Positions 33,075-43,600 are shown, numbered from the stretch's first letter. The stretch is DNA of 64,000 nucleotides from Isoetes taiwanensis (GCA_021234155.1 JAJEKV010000056.1:3517330-3581329); one strand, 5' to 3'. Notes: generated by a model not told the origin, from the sequence alone. A program made the numbers and translations.

Positions 33075-33779
33075 TCACGCGGTTCTTCTACCCCCCATCC
33101 AAAGGTCCATTTCACGTTGTGTTTGGGCCCGATGAAGCATTCCATCCCTCCCGCGAGCAACCATAGCGGCAAGGGAGGCATGCGTGATTGCATGTTGAGC
33201 ATTGCATCTTGGCGCCTCGTACGGTATAATATATCCATCATTTGATGGACAGAACCTACTGCCCATCATCCAATCCAACAAACATCTCAAATGCAGACGA
33301 TGTCCACACCCTAAGGCATACCAACCAACTTGGGTCAGATTATCCGCACATACTTGACAATATCTAAAGTCTCCGTTCTTTACATCATCCCAATCGACCG
33401 TCATATAGGTATTCGGGAGGAGGTATGAAATACCCCGCTCCTTGGAGACTCTAAGGGGATCAGAATCTAAAACTCTTGATATTGTGCGCATATGGTCATT
33501 GTCTATTCTCAACACCGTATTTTCCCTACCCAAAGCTGCAAGCTGATTCTTTGTGTCTAGTAATTCTGCAGCCATCTTGTCATGAGCATTTGCACGATCT
33601 TTTAAGCGCACATTTTCCTCTGACAAAGTGAGGTTTCGACTTCTTTCATTCTCTAACTGAGCCTTCAAATCTACCTCATATCTCTTTCACTTTTCTTTTG
33701 CTTCAACCGACGCTACCTCTAAAAGTTTTATGGCATCTTGAAGCAAATAAGTTATAGTCACGGGCTCATCACCAAGAGC
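33075..33779 (-). pseudogene. Coiled-coil plus RING-finger protein, one stop codon
   Basis: The minus-strand frame starts upstream of 33668 (ALGDEPVTITYLLQDAIKLL), crosses one in-frame TGA at 33687-33689, and continues as a coiled coil (LTLSEENVRLKDRANAHDKM; LAALGRENTVLRIDNDHM). A RING-type zinc site follows: CQVC, then GCGHRLHLRCLLDWM, then FCPS. This is C-x2-C … C-x-H-x2-H/x2-C … C, close to RING-H2/C3HC4 E3 ligases, though the last Cys pair is not clear (CPSNDGY then CNAQH). RING domains usually recruit E2 enzymes. The C-terminal end after the RING is Arg/Met-rich and ends at 33075. It lies wholly within the hAT element, on the strand opposite to its transposase. Confidence 0.6.
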
Positions 33780-34739
33780 TTTGAGAATCCTCAACCTTCA
33801 CTCTCTTCTTTGCTACCACCGCCACTTCCTTGTTTCCACTTTCTCTTGGCATAATTTCGACCTCCCCTCTCACAATCTCATAGTACACTTGCTTGGCAAA
33901 TGTCTTAATCAATTGTGGTTTTTATCATTGTTCCTTTCACTTGCACCCACCTCTCCAAAGCTCTACCTCGGTTGCGGGGATCTTGCGGTCATATGCCTTA
34001 TACTTACTCGCTCTCTGCTTGGCGGTCGTCGTCAAACCTGTTTGGCGTCTAAATTGGCCTCGATATCGTCAAAATCGGCTCCATGCGGCAACTTACTGGG
34101 CCCATGTCACATGCAACTCCATGCACCTCTCAGAATTGTGACACCTTGTTTCTTGGCCACTTACGCCATTGCCCTCAACCTCAACAACTCTTTTCAAGAC
34201 GCCACTCATTCATCCTAGCATGTTCCTCGCTTTACGTGAGCTGTTGTGCCCTAACCCTCGATTAAGCGTAGGTAGGGAAGGGAATACAAACTCATCTCCT
34301 TCTCACGGAGTTCTCAAAATGGGCGGCATCTCGAAGTCGCCCTCATGTCCTGTTTCACCAACATCTTCTCCACCGAGACGAACTCGTTGGTTGTTCGGAC
34401 ATTCTTTTTGGCATGGCACTAGACAAGTTGTGCAATAGTATTCCGGCAAGTAGGCTTTTACGTTAAGCTGCGTGAAATAAACAACAACTCAATATGACTT
34501 ACAAATTATAAAAATAAAAAGTACAACAAAAATAAACATAGCAATGCCAAAGATGTTTTATTAGAGTATTTTTCGCGAATTGCTCAATCAATATTTTTTT
34601 GGTTTGCATACAAGAGAGCTCATAAATGGCACGCTAAGCGTGACTTGGTCCTTTAATTTGGTCAAGATCGTGCTACCGACCCAACTTGAGGAATCAATCG
34701 ATTCCGTTTGGGGTCTTGTGCAATGTGTTGGAGAGCAAT
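33780..34739 (-). other. Region between RING and kinase-like sequences
   Basis: On the minus strand a piece with a cysteine cluster (YCTTCLVPCQKECPNNQRV, about 34438-34380) may be another exon of the same captured gene. The remainder has stops in all minus frames. Plus-strand ORFs here look like antisense shadows. Confidence 0.35.
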
Positions 34740-35829
34740 TCAAGTGCTCCGCATGGTGTTCAGTAGCTGGTTCAGATCAAACTTGCGTGCCTTGTCTCGT
34801 ATTGGGGATTCTGCACAGTGCTTCAAATAATCGCACATGTTTCGAAACCTCTGGGTTTGTTCATTGGTACCCATGGTCTCCAAGAAAGAATGCTTGCGTG
34901 CAAAATCAGCAAGGTAATAAATAAAATAGGCTGCCCCTAAGAGGTCAAAGTCTACCTTTGCATTCTTCGTCTTCGTTCCATCTTTGTTTGGACCCCAATA
35001 CAAATCATCGTGCATGTAAGGATAGGCAAGCCTTTCATTCTCAATTGCCTTTTGGCAGCGGCATCCATGTTTTTGTATGCCCACCGCTTCACTTCCACAG
35101 GCTCGCCTATTAACCGTTCTTCTCCCCAGTCACATATACCAATATAAACTGCAGCCTGGGGGTCCGTGCAGCCTCTCTCTTTCCCAAATTCAAAATGAAG
35201 CAAGACATTGCCAGGGTGCAAGTCCATGTGTAAATGGTGCTCTTTATGAAGCTTAAGCAAGCCGCTTAAAAATGACATAGTTAGATCACCCACTCTTTGA
35301 GCAACATATAACTCTTGCTTTTTTCGTTGCTCAAGCTTATGGACGTCGACCTCGCCGGTGAGGGTTTATACCCTAGTCTCTTAAATGCATGCCTGGCAAA
35401 GTCATTATCTCCATGATTCACAAAAAGAGATGCACAAGAACCCCCATTCCAGTAGGGAAATATCAACCCTGTTCTTACCAACCTGGTTGTACGGCCAATG
35501 CAGCGTATGATAGACCCGTGTCTAACCTGCATTTGTGATTCCCTCATGTTTTTCATCATGGCCTTTACTATCACATCAGGCCTGGCCGTACCTAACCGCA
35601 CGTCATCATTCTGAAATTTAACACAATAGGGTTCGTCTTTAAGAAAACTAGAACCCAGGATATTGCATTTGAATACCGTTCCATATGTTCCGAACCAATT
35701 TCGGTCTTGTTGATTATTTGAGAGTAATCCACCATTGCAAACCATATAGTCTTGGCATCGCCCTTTTTCTTGCTTCCCACTCTTTATCGGTTTCACGGGA
35801 CGCTTGGCTCTAATAGTCTGTGCCAACAC
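34740..35829 (-). pseudogene. Protein-kinase-like gene inside the hAT element
   Basis: Minus-strand frames give an ordered kinase fold. The glycine-rich loop is NWFGTYGTVFKC (about 35715-35680), followed by the ATP-binding Lys in EPYCVKF. The hinge region is LIFPYWNGGSCASLF. The catalytic loop is HMDLHPGNVLLHF (about 35230-35192), followed by the metal-binding DWG in ICDWGEERLI (DFG variant). A C-lobe segment is VDFDLLGAAYFIYYLADF (about 34970-34905). Catalytic Lys, Asp, Asn and Asp are therefore all readable. A break occurs near 35285 (N-lobe to C-lobe frame) and another near 35000. An N-terminal start (MNPQELDRLRLQVAS at 36363) followed by stops may belong to the same gene. HxDLHPxN with DWG is unlike ordinary plant receptor kinases. 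The C-lobe resembles the kinase-like relic at 24640-25480. Confidence 0.6.
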
Positions 35830-36720
35830 TTTCTTAACTAGGTGGGGGGGTTGATGGGTTTCCTTTCTAAGCTTTTCGATTGGTCCAAGGCGTGTTCCAT
35901 TCCACGACCTTATCTTTCAAAGACTCTCTCAAGCGCGGACTAGTTAGATTTGCTCTTGCATGTATCATGTTTCGGTTATGCGGGATACATTGCCATCTAT
36001 CCAAGCATACCTTTCGGAATCAATCTTTTTTCGGGTTCTAGGTCTATCATTCGAGGCCCAAAAGCTCTTTCGGCATCTCGCATGAGACCCGAGTGGAAGT
36101 CTAGCCATCCTTCTTACGTTGTGGTAATCAACTCTAACTTTCGGATGGGGTGGCAAAGACAGATTCGCTCACAAAGCCAATTCATTAAAGCGGGTCTTAG
36201 GTTGGACCATGGTTGTTGGGGTCTTGATCTTTTCCTTTGCATCTTAGTAGAGGGCTCGGCCTCTACATTGATGTGGGCTCTGCTTCTACCCTAGGTCCTT
36301 CTCTAGGGCTCATGTGAGGCTCGCTACTTGTAGTCTAAGCCGATCTAACTCTTGTGGATTCATAGCAACTTTAGAAGAAAGCGTGTATAGATAGCGATAT
36401 GCCAGTAGCAAAGCGGACATCAACACCTAAGAGTCTGAGAAAAAAAAAACCGACTTTAGTGAATGTTAATAAGCCTTGAAATGGTTCATTAAGATTTTAG
36501 TAAACTACTAAGTTTCAAGCTTGACAGTTTTAGGCACTCTACTCAGTTCCAAGTTGAGGGTTATAGGCACTCTATAGTTTATCTACTGAGTTTGCAGGTT
36601 TCGGTTATATGCAATGCATTTTTCTCATTCTCTTCCACAAGTTTAACTTATGATCTGATCCGAACACGACTCCATTGGGAAACTCCCTCGCAGAGAGGTT
36701 AAAGACTCAACTCAACATAT
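35830..36720. other. Upstream part of the captured kinase-like gene, decayed
   Basis: The minus-strand reading from 36363 begins MNPQELDRLRLQVASLT and then stops. An ORF at 35965-36156 (minus) is Arg-rich. No domain was recognised. Confidence 0.35.
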
Positions 36721-36723
36721 TGC

Positions 36724-36861
36724 ATAAGACCACCTATCGAAGTCACGAATATTTAATGAAATATACGCCACTCCCTATATTAGTGATGGACTTTCGTCAA
36801 CAACACCGTCAGAAAATAGGGTATATCTCATTAAATATTCTTCTGACTGACCTTCCATAAG
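36724..36861. repeat. AT-rich foldback
   Basis: GAATATTTAATGAAATATAC (36747-36766) is the inverse of GTATATCTCATTAAATATTC (36821-36840) with one mismatch. Weaker pairing extends outward on both sides. It is another hairpin of the hAT cargo. Confidence 0.65.
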
Positions 36862-37429
36862 AGTACAACACCCACCCTTTAGCACCGCGTGACCGAAGCC
36901 AACAAGCGGCAGGAGAGGGCTATACATCTAAATGGGAGGTTGACCCTAGCAATCCTCAACATCAGCAATGACACCCACCATCGGCATGGCACAATTAAAT
37001 GTGGCACGCCAGGCAAGGGTCACTGCCTCAGCCAAGGATCACTCCGAACTTCTAACCTAGCCAAGGATCACTCTCTACCCTAACTACTACTGTTGTCGAT
37101 GAAAGGGTAGGCAACCAAAATTTTTTTTCTTATTTTTATTTCTATTTCATTATTTTTTTTCCTTTATTTCTATTGCATTTTATTTTCTTTTCTTTTTTTT
37201 TTTTCTAAAAAAATCAGTCTCGATTCAACCATAGGTCGAGACGCTCGCCATCGCCCGGCCCCTCAATGGAGGGGGGCAACAGGCAAGGGCCTCACTATGG
37301 AGGAACCCTAGACCTACAATTAAAAAAACAACAGAAAACTACCTAGGTTTGGCTAAAAACTAAGGGAAAATGAAAAAAAAAAAGGCAAAGGGGCATGTGT
37401 TGTGGAGGCGCAGTGGTTTACCTTTGTTC
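36862..37429. other. hAT 3' non-coding region
   Basis: A T-rich stretch (37110-37205) and short low-complexity runs. No gene is seen. Confidence 0.5.
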
Positions 37430-37740
37430 TCGCGCAGAAATAACGTAAACGCGCCTCGAAATATATATAGAAACCTTCGTGTAAGCGAAAACGTCTGCTT
37501 CGCTTACGCGAACCGCCCTTCGCGTAAGCGAAACGTAAAGAATGGCTTACGCGAACAAAAAAGTTTCGTAAAGTTTAACCTTTATAAACGCCACGCTGAA
37601 ACTAGTTTCGCTGTAGCGAACATTAAGGCTTTCGCTTACGCCGGCCGGCGAGGGGATTCGCGTAGTTTAAAACTTAGACTTAAACACGCTGAAGAAAGTT
37701 CGCGTAAAGTTTAAATAAGGTTTCGCTTTACGCCGAAACT
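37430..37740. repeat. hAT right subterminal repeat array
   Basis: Repeated TTCGCGTAAG, GCGAAAC, CGCTTACGCG and AAAGTTTAA words in both orientations mirror the array at 27430-27740. Confidence 0.75.
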
Positions 37741-38065
37741 TTTTTTCCTACGGCTACGAAGTATTAAATACAAAAAATACGTATTTTTCCCAAAAATACG
37801 TATTTTTGCACTTTATACGTCTGAAAAAATAGTTTCATACGTACAGAACCTATCCCTGCTGCTAAAGATGACCGCGAAAGGGCCTTCAAAAAAGGCAGTC
37901 ATGCGGCCATCCAGTACGCCGCTGCGCGTGAACGGGGGGAAGTGCGTATCATTCATTAGATAATTATTTGTGACTACAATGAACTAATTGTTGCGATACA
38001 ATATAATGCAGGTAGATGAAGACGAAGGCGCCAATGAAGGAGAAGAAGAAGAGAGCAACAACTAA

Positions 38066-38449
38066 AGACTCAATATATTTTGTAATGTGCCCCTTACATT
38101 GTGAAATATATTAATTGAATTCAATCTAAATTTTTTATGCTTTGTTCTTATTATTTGTGATTTTTTTTTTATGTTAATTTTATGCTCGATTCTATTTTTT
38201 TATTCTTAGATTTATTAAACATTTAATTACATATTAAATAATAATGCTTATCTACTATGATACTGAATACTAATATTTAATCAATATTTGTTTCTATTTT
38301 TTGAATTTTTAAATTTTTATTCTCGATTTATTTTGTTCATATTTAATATTTATTAATACTATTAATATTATTGTTAATATTAATATTATTTAATATTGCT
38401 AAATAATATTAAATAATATTAAATCAATTTTTTTTTTTCAAAATTTCTT
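38066..38449. other. AT-rich 3' flank of the CACTA-like gene
   Basis: Extremely AT-rich, with repeated TTAATATTA words (38340-38425). It likely contains the 3' UTR of the gene ending at 38065. No coding sequence is seen. Confidence 0.5.
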
Positions 38450-39064
38450 TATCGTCGTTAAATGACGTGTCTGCGTGGCAGCCACGTGTATCGTTAGCCA
38501 CGTCATCATGCGTCTCGAACCGCCACGCCAGCAGACAGGTGGCTGCCACGCTCAACGTCGTTCAACGACGTTTAACACGGGGCAGCCACGCCAGCAGACA
38601 GTGGCTGCCACGCGCAACGTCGTTCAACGACGTTTAACACGGGCCAGCCACGCCAGCTGACAGGTGGCTGCCACGCGGAGACGTCGTTGAACGACGTCGA
38701 ACACGTGGCTGTCACGTCAGCGCTATGCGCTGGCAACGCCACGCTGGACGCACGACAGTCGGCAGTCGACGTGTACTTTACGTCATTTAACGACGTTGCC
38801 AGCTCATCAGCCATGCCAGACGGCCGCGCTGGCGCGGTCGCGCTGGCCGCAGTGCCGCGTGGCTGAGCCACGTGTACGCGTCGACGTTTAACGACGTCAG
38901 GTCGTCGCTTTAAGACGACGCGGTTGCGACGCGTATAGCGACGCATAGACGTCGTATAACGACGTCCAGACGTCGTAATAGGCGTCGTTTACCGACGATC
39001 AGTCGTCGTTGATCGACGTGCTAACGACGTCTGGACGTCGTAACAGGGCTTTAATCTTGTAGTG
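38450..39064. repeat. Right subterminal region and terminus of the CACTA-like element
   Basis: About 3 tandem units of 61-62 bp (38518-38702) contain GCCACGCCAGCAGACAG, GTGGCTGCCACGC and GTCGTTCAACGACGTTTAAC. More palindromes follow (TCGACGTTTAACGACGTC; ACGTCGTATAACGACGTC; CGTCGTTGATCGACG). The terminus TTAATCTTGTAGTG ends at 39064. GC content is much higher than the surroundings. Confidence 0.85.
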
Positions 39065-41514
39065 CCCACTAACCAAGCAGCATAAAAAATCTACCTTCAA
39101 CAATCAACCTGCATGGGTTTCCCTTGCATCTCTGAATTTAATGAGCCTTTTCTTCTGTTCAAAGATGTTAAGACCTAAAGAGTTCAATAAAAAGTTCAGA
39201 TATGACCTTCCAATGCTTCAAATACAGTTATACGCACTTAATGGGATTGTACCTATAGATTTTAAAACTGTGCGTTACGCATTCCAATTATGTAAAGAAC
39301 AAAAAAGGAGGACCATATGATCAAATCCAGATAGAAATTTGTCAAATTACTCATAGCATATGAATGGATCTTGAATTGCACCATCCTTTAGCCACAACCA
39401 GAATATATCTTTACACTGTTGTGCAGACATCTTGCAGAAGGGAGGAGTTCAAGACTTACACAATCTGCAAATAAGTTGGCCTTTGTGTTCATTTGCATTT
39501 AGCAAGCTTTAGTTTCTCCAGCAGGACACATGATTGTATAGAAAATAAAATATCAACAGGATGAGATTCCTTGGCAACCATTTAACTGTGGGCAGACCTA
39601 CACTTTGTTTCAGACAATTTTGAGATCATCCGAGATTTCTGGATTGATTGACAAATTGAATTCCTTACCTGTATGTCAAAATTACAAAATGCACCTTGAT
39701 TATGCATCTGAATAGTACACATGATATCTAGAACATATTCCATATAAACTAATAGCCTGCTAATAAGTGTAACTACCTTATGTCACCTCTGCATAGAATT
39801 GATGGAAGATCGATTATGATGCAGCAAAATGTGATGCAAATGATATGAAGCTATATTAAACTCGTTGCACATGCTAGATCAAAAAATGGAATGCTGCAAA
39901 TTTAAGCAGGGTAAATCTTCATTTTTATAGTTAGAAGCTTAAAAAGAGTTCAAGTACCTCTTCGTTTATAGGCCATTCTGGAAATTGCCTGCAGTATTAT
40001 GTTGCTGCTATTGAAGCACATGTATAAGATATCAATGTGATCGGTGCCTTATGCCTAGTAGCTTTCATAATGCCAGTTCTATGCATGTAACACTGAGACT
40101 TAAACTTTGTAAAGACAACAAAGAAGAAGGCTGACCATGCCTCTGCAATAAATTTAAAATTTACAGACCATAAATGGAATGGACGAATTTCCTACCTAGA
40201 TCAAGTGCTCTTCATTTATGGCTAATGATATGCATTAACAAAGGGAGAGTTTCATCCATATAAAAGCTTTTAGAATTACAATGCCGTTACCTAAAGCCAG
40301 CAGCAAGAAAGCTGCCAGAAATCTTTATCCTTATGTTCAAAACTTTTCCTGCAAGATGCCTGCACCAAAAACGTTTTTACATAAGCATAGGAGCTAAAAT
40401 TTAGGACAAACCATAAAGAATGATTTACTCAGTGCATATAATAGTAGCTGGGTCAATTCACATCTGAAAAATGGCAGTCACACCTATTTTCATTTCCAAT
40501 GAACCTTGCAGCAAAATAAATATTCTGCATGTTAACGCCTGATGCCACAAAGTCATGCTCTAATAAAATACCAGTCGTGGACGAAATCTTTTGCCAAAAA
40601 TGACATCTCTAGCATAAATAGATCAAATAGGCTCTAGTTGAGGTGACCAAACAACTTCAAGAAATGAAAAATTCCAGACTAGAGAAAAGAGTATATCCCC
40701 CTTGTGCTCACTGTTCGAGAAACACTCACTCATCTGACTACTGCTAGTATAGACCATGCACAAAATGTGGTAAAAGAGGGCATTTTGGTAAGGAATGCCA
40801 TGTTCGATCAACGACAGCTTTTACTTGAACATTGCTTTCAATACAAACCACGATTCTGTTCTTTTGAAATTATTCCACAATTTTGAACCCAGCGAGTGTT
40901 AGTTTTTGGGGTTGTTAGTTTCAGGATTATTAGTTTCAGGGTTCCCGCCTAGTTCTATTTTTTGGCTTCCCACTGGGTGTTGGTTTTAAGGTTCCCACCC
41001 GATGTTAATTTTGAGTTTCTCACCTACTACTAAAATTTGGATTCCCCGCGGAGTGTTGTCAGCTCCCCATGCAGTGTTAATTTCGGGGTTAAGTCGGTTC
41101 TTTTTTCTTCTTAAATGGGAACATCTTTATCTGGTCCCTAGCGCCTGGCAGCCAGGCGAGTTTTATTATTTATCTCTGTTTTTTTTTTCCTGGAGCCTGG
41201 CGGCCAATGCGAATTCCTGGCGCCTAGCACCGAGCGAGCTCCTGGTGCCTAGTGCCAATACGAGCTCTTGGCGCCTCAACTGGAGCATCAAGACGCGAGC
41301 TCCTTTGTTGCCTTCTATGAGTTCGATGAGTTTTGGTTTGGCAAGTGTTTGACAGATTTACCTTGGTGAAGCAGCCAGGCAAGAGAAATCAAAGCTCTTC
41401 AGCTCTCTGCAAATTAAGGTAAGAAAATCACCTTTTTTCTTCATTTGAAATCCAATGGCCAAAGGTTACGATTGGCCATAGAATGTGCAGATACTAAAAT
41501 TATATCGAATCCAA

Positions 41515-41517
<3 letters not shown>
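39065..41517. other. Stretch without a recognisable gene
   Basis: Mostly AT-rich non-coding DNA. It contains the double zinc-knuckle relic (listed separately) and a degenerate CCTGGCGCC/GAGCTCCTGG repeat at about 41145-41300. Confidence 0.55.
40700..40806 (+). pseudogene. Tandem CCHC zinc knuckles (retroelement nucleocapsid-like relic)
   Basis: One plus-strand frame reads CAHCSRNTHSSDYC (C-x2-C-x4-H-x4-C), a TAG stop, then CTKCGKRGHFGKEC (the same spacing). Paired knuckles that bind RNA are usual in retroelement Gag or LINE ORF1 proteins and in some host RNA-binding proteins. No flanking ORF of length remains, so this is an isolated dead fragment. Confidence 0.6.
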
Positions 41518-41518
<1 letters not shown>

Positions 41519-41552
<34 letters not shown>

Positions 41553-41553
41553 T
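41519..41553. repeat. (TTTA)n microsatellite at LINE 3' end
   Basis: About nine TTTA units. On the minus strand this is a (TAAA)n tail directly after the LINE 3' UTR. Confidence 0.9.
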
Positions 41554-43600
41554 GTCGCTCCCTTAGGGCCTTGAGAGGCTATGGAGCCTAGAAACAGAGC
41601 TATTTACAATTTTAATGATAGGGAATGTTGTGTGTCCACCGCTCTTATATAGGATCCCAATATTATGGGTGGCATAGCCAACAATGAGTGGAAGTCTAGT
41701 GCTTGAATATCAAAATTCTCTCTTAGAGTGTATGATACTCATCTTCTACACTTCCAGATGTACGTACTTTGTAAATCCTAGCTTCTACTGGAATCCTAAA
41801 CCATCTCCCAGTTTCTATCTCCAATCTATGCAAACTCATTCTATACCTGGCAATTATTTGCTTATATAATTTGGGAATATCTGAATTTATATACTCCTGG
41901 CTTTTGTATTCTGTGAGATGATGAACATTCACCTTATAATGTGACATCTGGTTGTTTGGAGCCGTCCATAAGCGTTCATGCAAGTCTTTCCAGAAGAGCC
42001 CTTGCATCTGTTTTATTACTCGGATAATTCAAATCTAACAAACCCCACTCGCCCAACTTTTTAGATCTTTTATCCATCCTGATTGTTCCGAGCTAAACAT
42101 CGCTTGGTAAGAGAGGTATTTTGATGACTGCTCATTAAGCCTATTCACAAAATTTACTGATTGAAACAATGCTTCAAGCTCCAAAGAAAGTACTCCAGCT
42201 TCTGCTAGCATGATGGCATATGGGGTTTGGGCTTTAATCCTGAGTTCTTCCCCCAAAAACATCTTCTAGACAGATTCATGTGGAACGACAACCTAGAGAA
42301 TGTGCCCGAGTCCCAAATGGGCATGCCATGGAGCAATACGGGTTGGACCAAAGATTTAAACAACACTTTGTTTAGCCCCCATTATGTCAACACAACCTTA
42401 TTGCATCTTGCAAGCATACTATACAGTGATGCCTTTCCTATAGCAACCCACATTCCTTCCAATTATATTTAGTCAAGAAATCTATGCCAAAATATTTGTA
42501 GCATTCTACTGTCTGTAAATCATGTTCCTCATAAGTAAACTTTGGTCTCTCCTTACCAAACACTATGATTTTTTATTTAAATACATTCACCTTCATTTGT
42601 TTTGCACTCTGAATCCCACCAGGCATTACACGATTTTCCTTGCAGGTATCTTTTGGAGAGGCCAAACACCCATCTTCTAGCATGGAGCAACAGATTTGTA
42701 AATTGATGTGCATCTTCATCAAGAACACTTGACCACTTGACATCTGCAAGCAGCTCCTCTATGAGCTTCCTATATGCCTATAATTCACTTTTATCTTTGG
42801 GCAAAAACATGGCTTCTGCAGATCCATATTCGCTTTTAGCTTGAGCACTATATGCAATGGTACATCGTCAGATTCTAGCACCTTACTTTCTATTAAGCAT
42901 TGTTCAATGAAGTCCAAGTTTCTCGCAAGGAGATAGTCCACCGTGCTTTGCCCTGTATGATTATAAAATGTAAACTTACCTGACTGCGGAAATTTGTTTA
43001 TTCCATTTACAATTTTCAATTGACACGTCATGCAAAACTGAAATCACACATGCTATTGGAAATTTGATCCTCTGGTGCTCTATCATATGTCAAATCATTC
43101 ATTTCGTTTAAATAAACATTCAATATGTCTTCATAGCGTTTAGATTGCTGGCTACCTATACGGGCATTAAAATCTCCCAAAACGAATACATCGCCATCAA
43201 AGCAAATACCTTAAGACATCGGAACAGAGATTGCCAAATTGATCTTCTTTATTTAAGCCATATTTGCTATATGCGCTCTCAATGTTTGGAGCAAAATATC
43301 AAACTGCCATATATAAGTCTTGCATTCTAATTTTAAACCAAATGTATTTGTTATTTTTATCATGGAACTCATGTGCGATGTTTGTTCTACTGCAAATTGC
43401 AATGCCTCCATAGCCTCGTCCAAGACCTGGTGTCTTTTTTTACATGTCCTATGAGGACAAAATCTTTTATGTCAAGTAGAGGACGAAACTGATGTGCCCA
43501 TGTCTCCGTGAATAGAAGTAAATCCCGATGATTCCAAACATCTTGTGTAGCATCTACTTTATCCTGCAAGTCCACGGGCATTCCAAAGACAACCTCTCAA
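41554..43600 (-). mobile_element. Degenerate LINE with endonuclease and RT C-terminal remnants
   Basis: In minus-strand order: APE-type endonuclease N-terminal part (LLLFTETWAHQF; FVLIGHVKK; 43581-43387), endonuclease C-terminal part (QSTVDYLLARNLDFIEQ, 43031-42759, holding the conserved VDY-type Asp region), a linker (ELLADVKWSSVLDEDAHQF), an RT C-terminal piece (LVQPVLLHGMPIW, about 42350-42300), then the C-terminal domain (LELEALFQSVNFVNRLNEQS; KLYKQIIARYRMSLHRLEIE; SGSVEDEYHTL). The central RT with the YxDD box is missing. The C-terminal domain and 3' UTR match the LINE at 3120. Stops and frame changes show it is inactive. Confidence 0.8.

Larger units (their letters stand above)
27338..37857 (+). 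mobile_element. 10.5-kb hAT element carrying captured genes and hairpins
   Basis: The termini AGGGATAGGTTC (27338-27349) and GAACCTATCCCT (37846-37857) are perfect 12-bp inverted repeats; the right end is preceded on its outside by G, giving the hAT-like CAGGG. The flanks TTGCTAAG (27328-27335) and TGCTAAAG (37860-37867) look like an imperfect 8-bp target duplication, and the host exon is continuous if one copy is kept. Both ends have arrays rich in GCGAA, CGCCGAAA and AAGTTTAAA (27430-27740 and 37430-37740). Inside are a broken hAT transposase, an acidic ORF, foldbacks, and minus-strand RING and kinase-like sequences. Confidence 0.78.
26103..38065 (+). pseudogene. Second gene of the CACTA-like element, split by a hAT insertion
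   Basis: Probable exons: about 26103-26546 (glycine/arginine-rich, with WNALQFGMTPAEREIARQAV), about 26590-26827 (NFWKMANSVTNSICQNVHKG, acidic end), 26914-27013 (GNQKKQLKDLAKATGVSIEE), 27086-27193 (CLKANILSKKGEARTKPTL), 27305-27335 continuing at about 37865-37950, and 38012-38065 (VDEDEGANEGEEEESNN then stop). The phases of exons 2 to 4 agree. Across the hAT element the two halves rejoin as SHLSIRPFA|KDDRERAFKKG in one frame. The size, basic middle and acidic end recall the Ptta/En/Spm-type plant transposon proteins, but I cannot confirm the family. Splice borders are approximate. Confidence 0.5.
21838..39064 (+). mobile_element. CACTA-like (En/Spm) composite element, left limit uncertain
   Basis: The right end reads CAGGGCTTTAATCTTGTAGTG; the terminal nine bases are the inverse of CACTACAAG, the standard CACTA terminus. 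Both flanks carry clusters of short palindromic words (ACGTCGTT, AACGACGT, TTTAACGACG) at 21838-21950 and 38450-39050, as expected of the subterminal transposase-binding repeats of this superfamily. The interior holds multi-exon plus-strand coding relics (22754-22800, 23594-25482, 26103-38065). I could not find a left CACTACAAG terminus; similar subterminal repeats start at 21236 and at 21825, and either may be the original left flank. A 10.5 kb hAT element and two MITEs are nested inside. Confidence 0.6.

Noticed and set aside
33781-34438. Several plus-strand ORFs opposite the captured kinase/RING region
   Set aside because: They overlap in different frames and lack domains; best read as antisense shadows.
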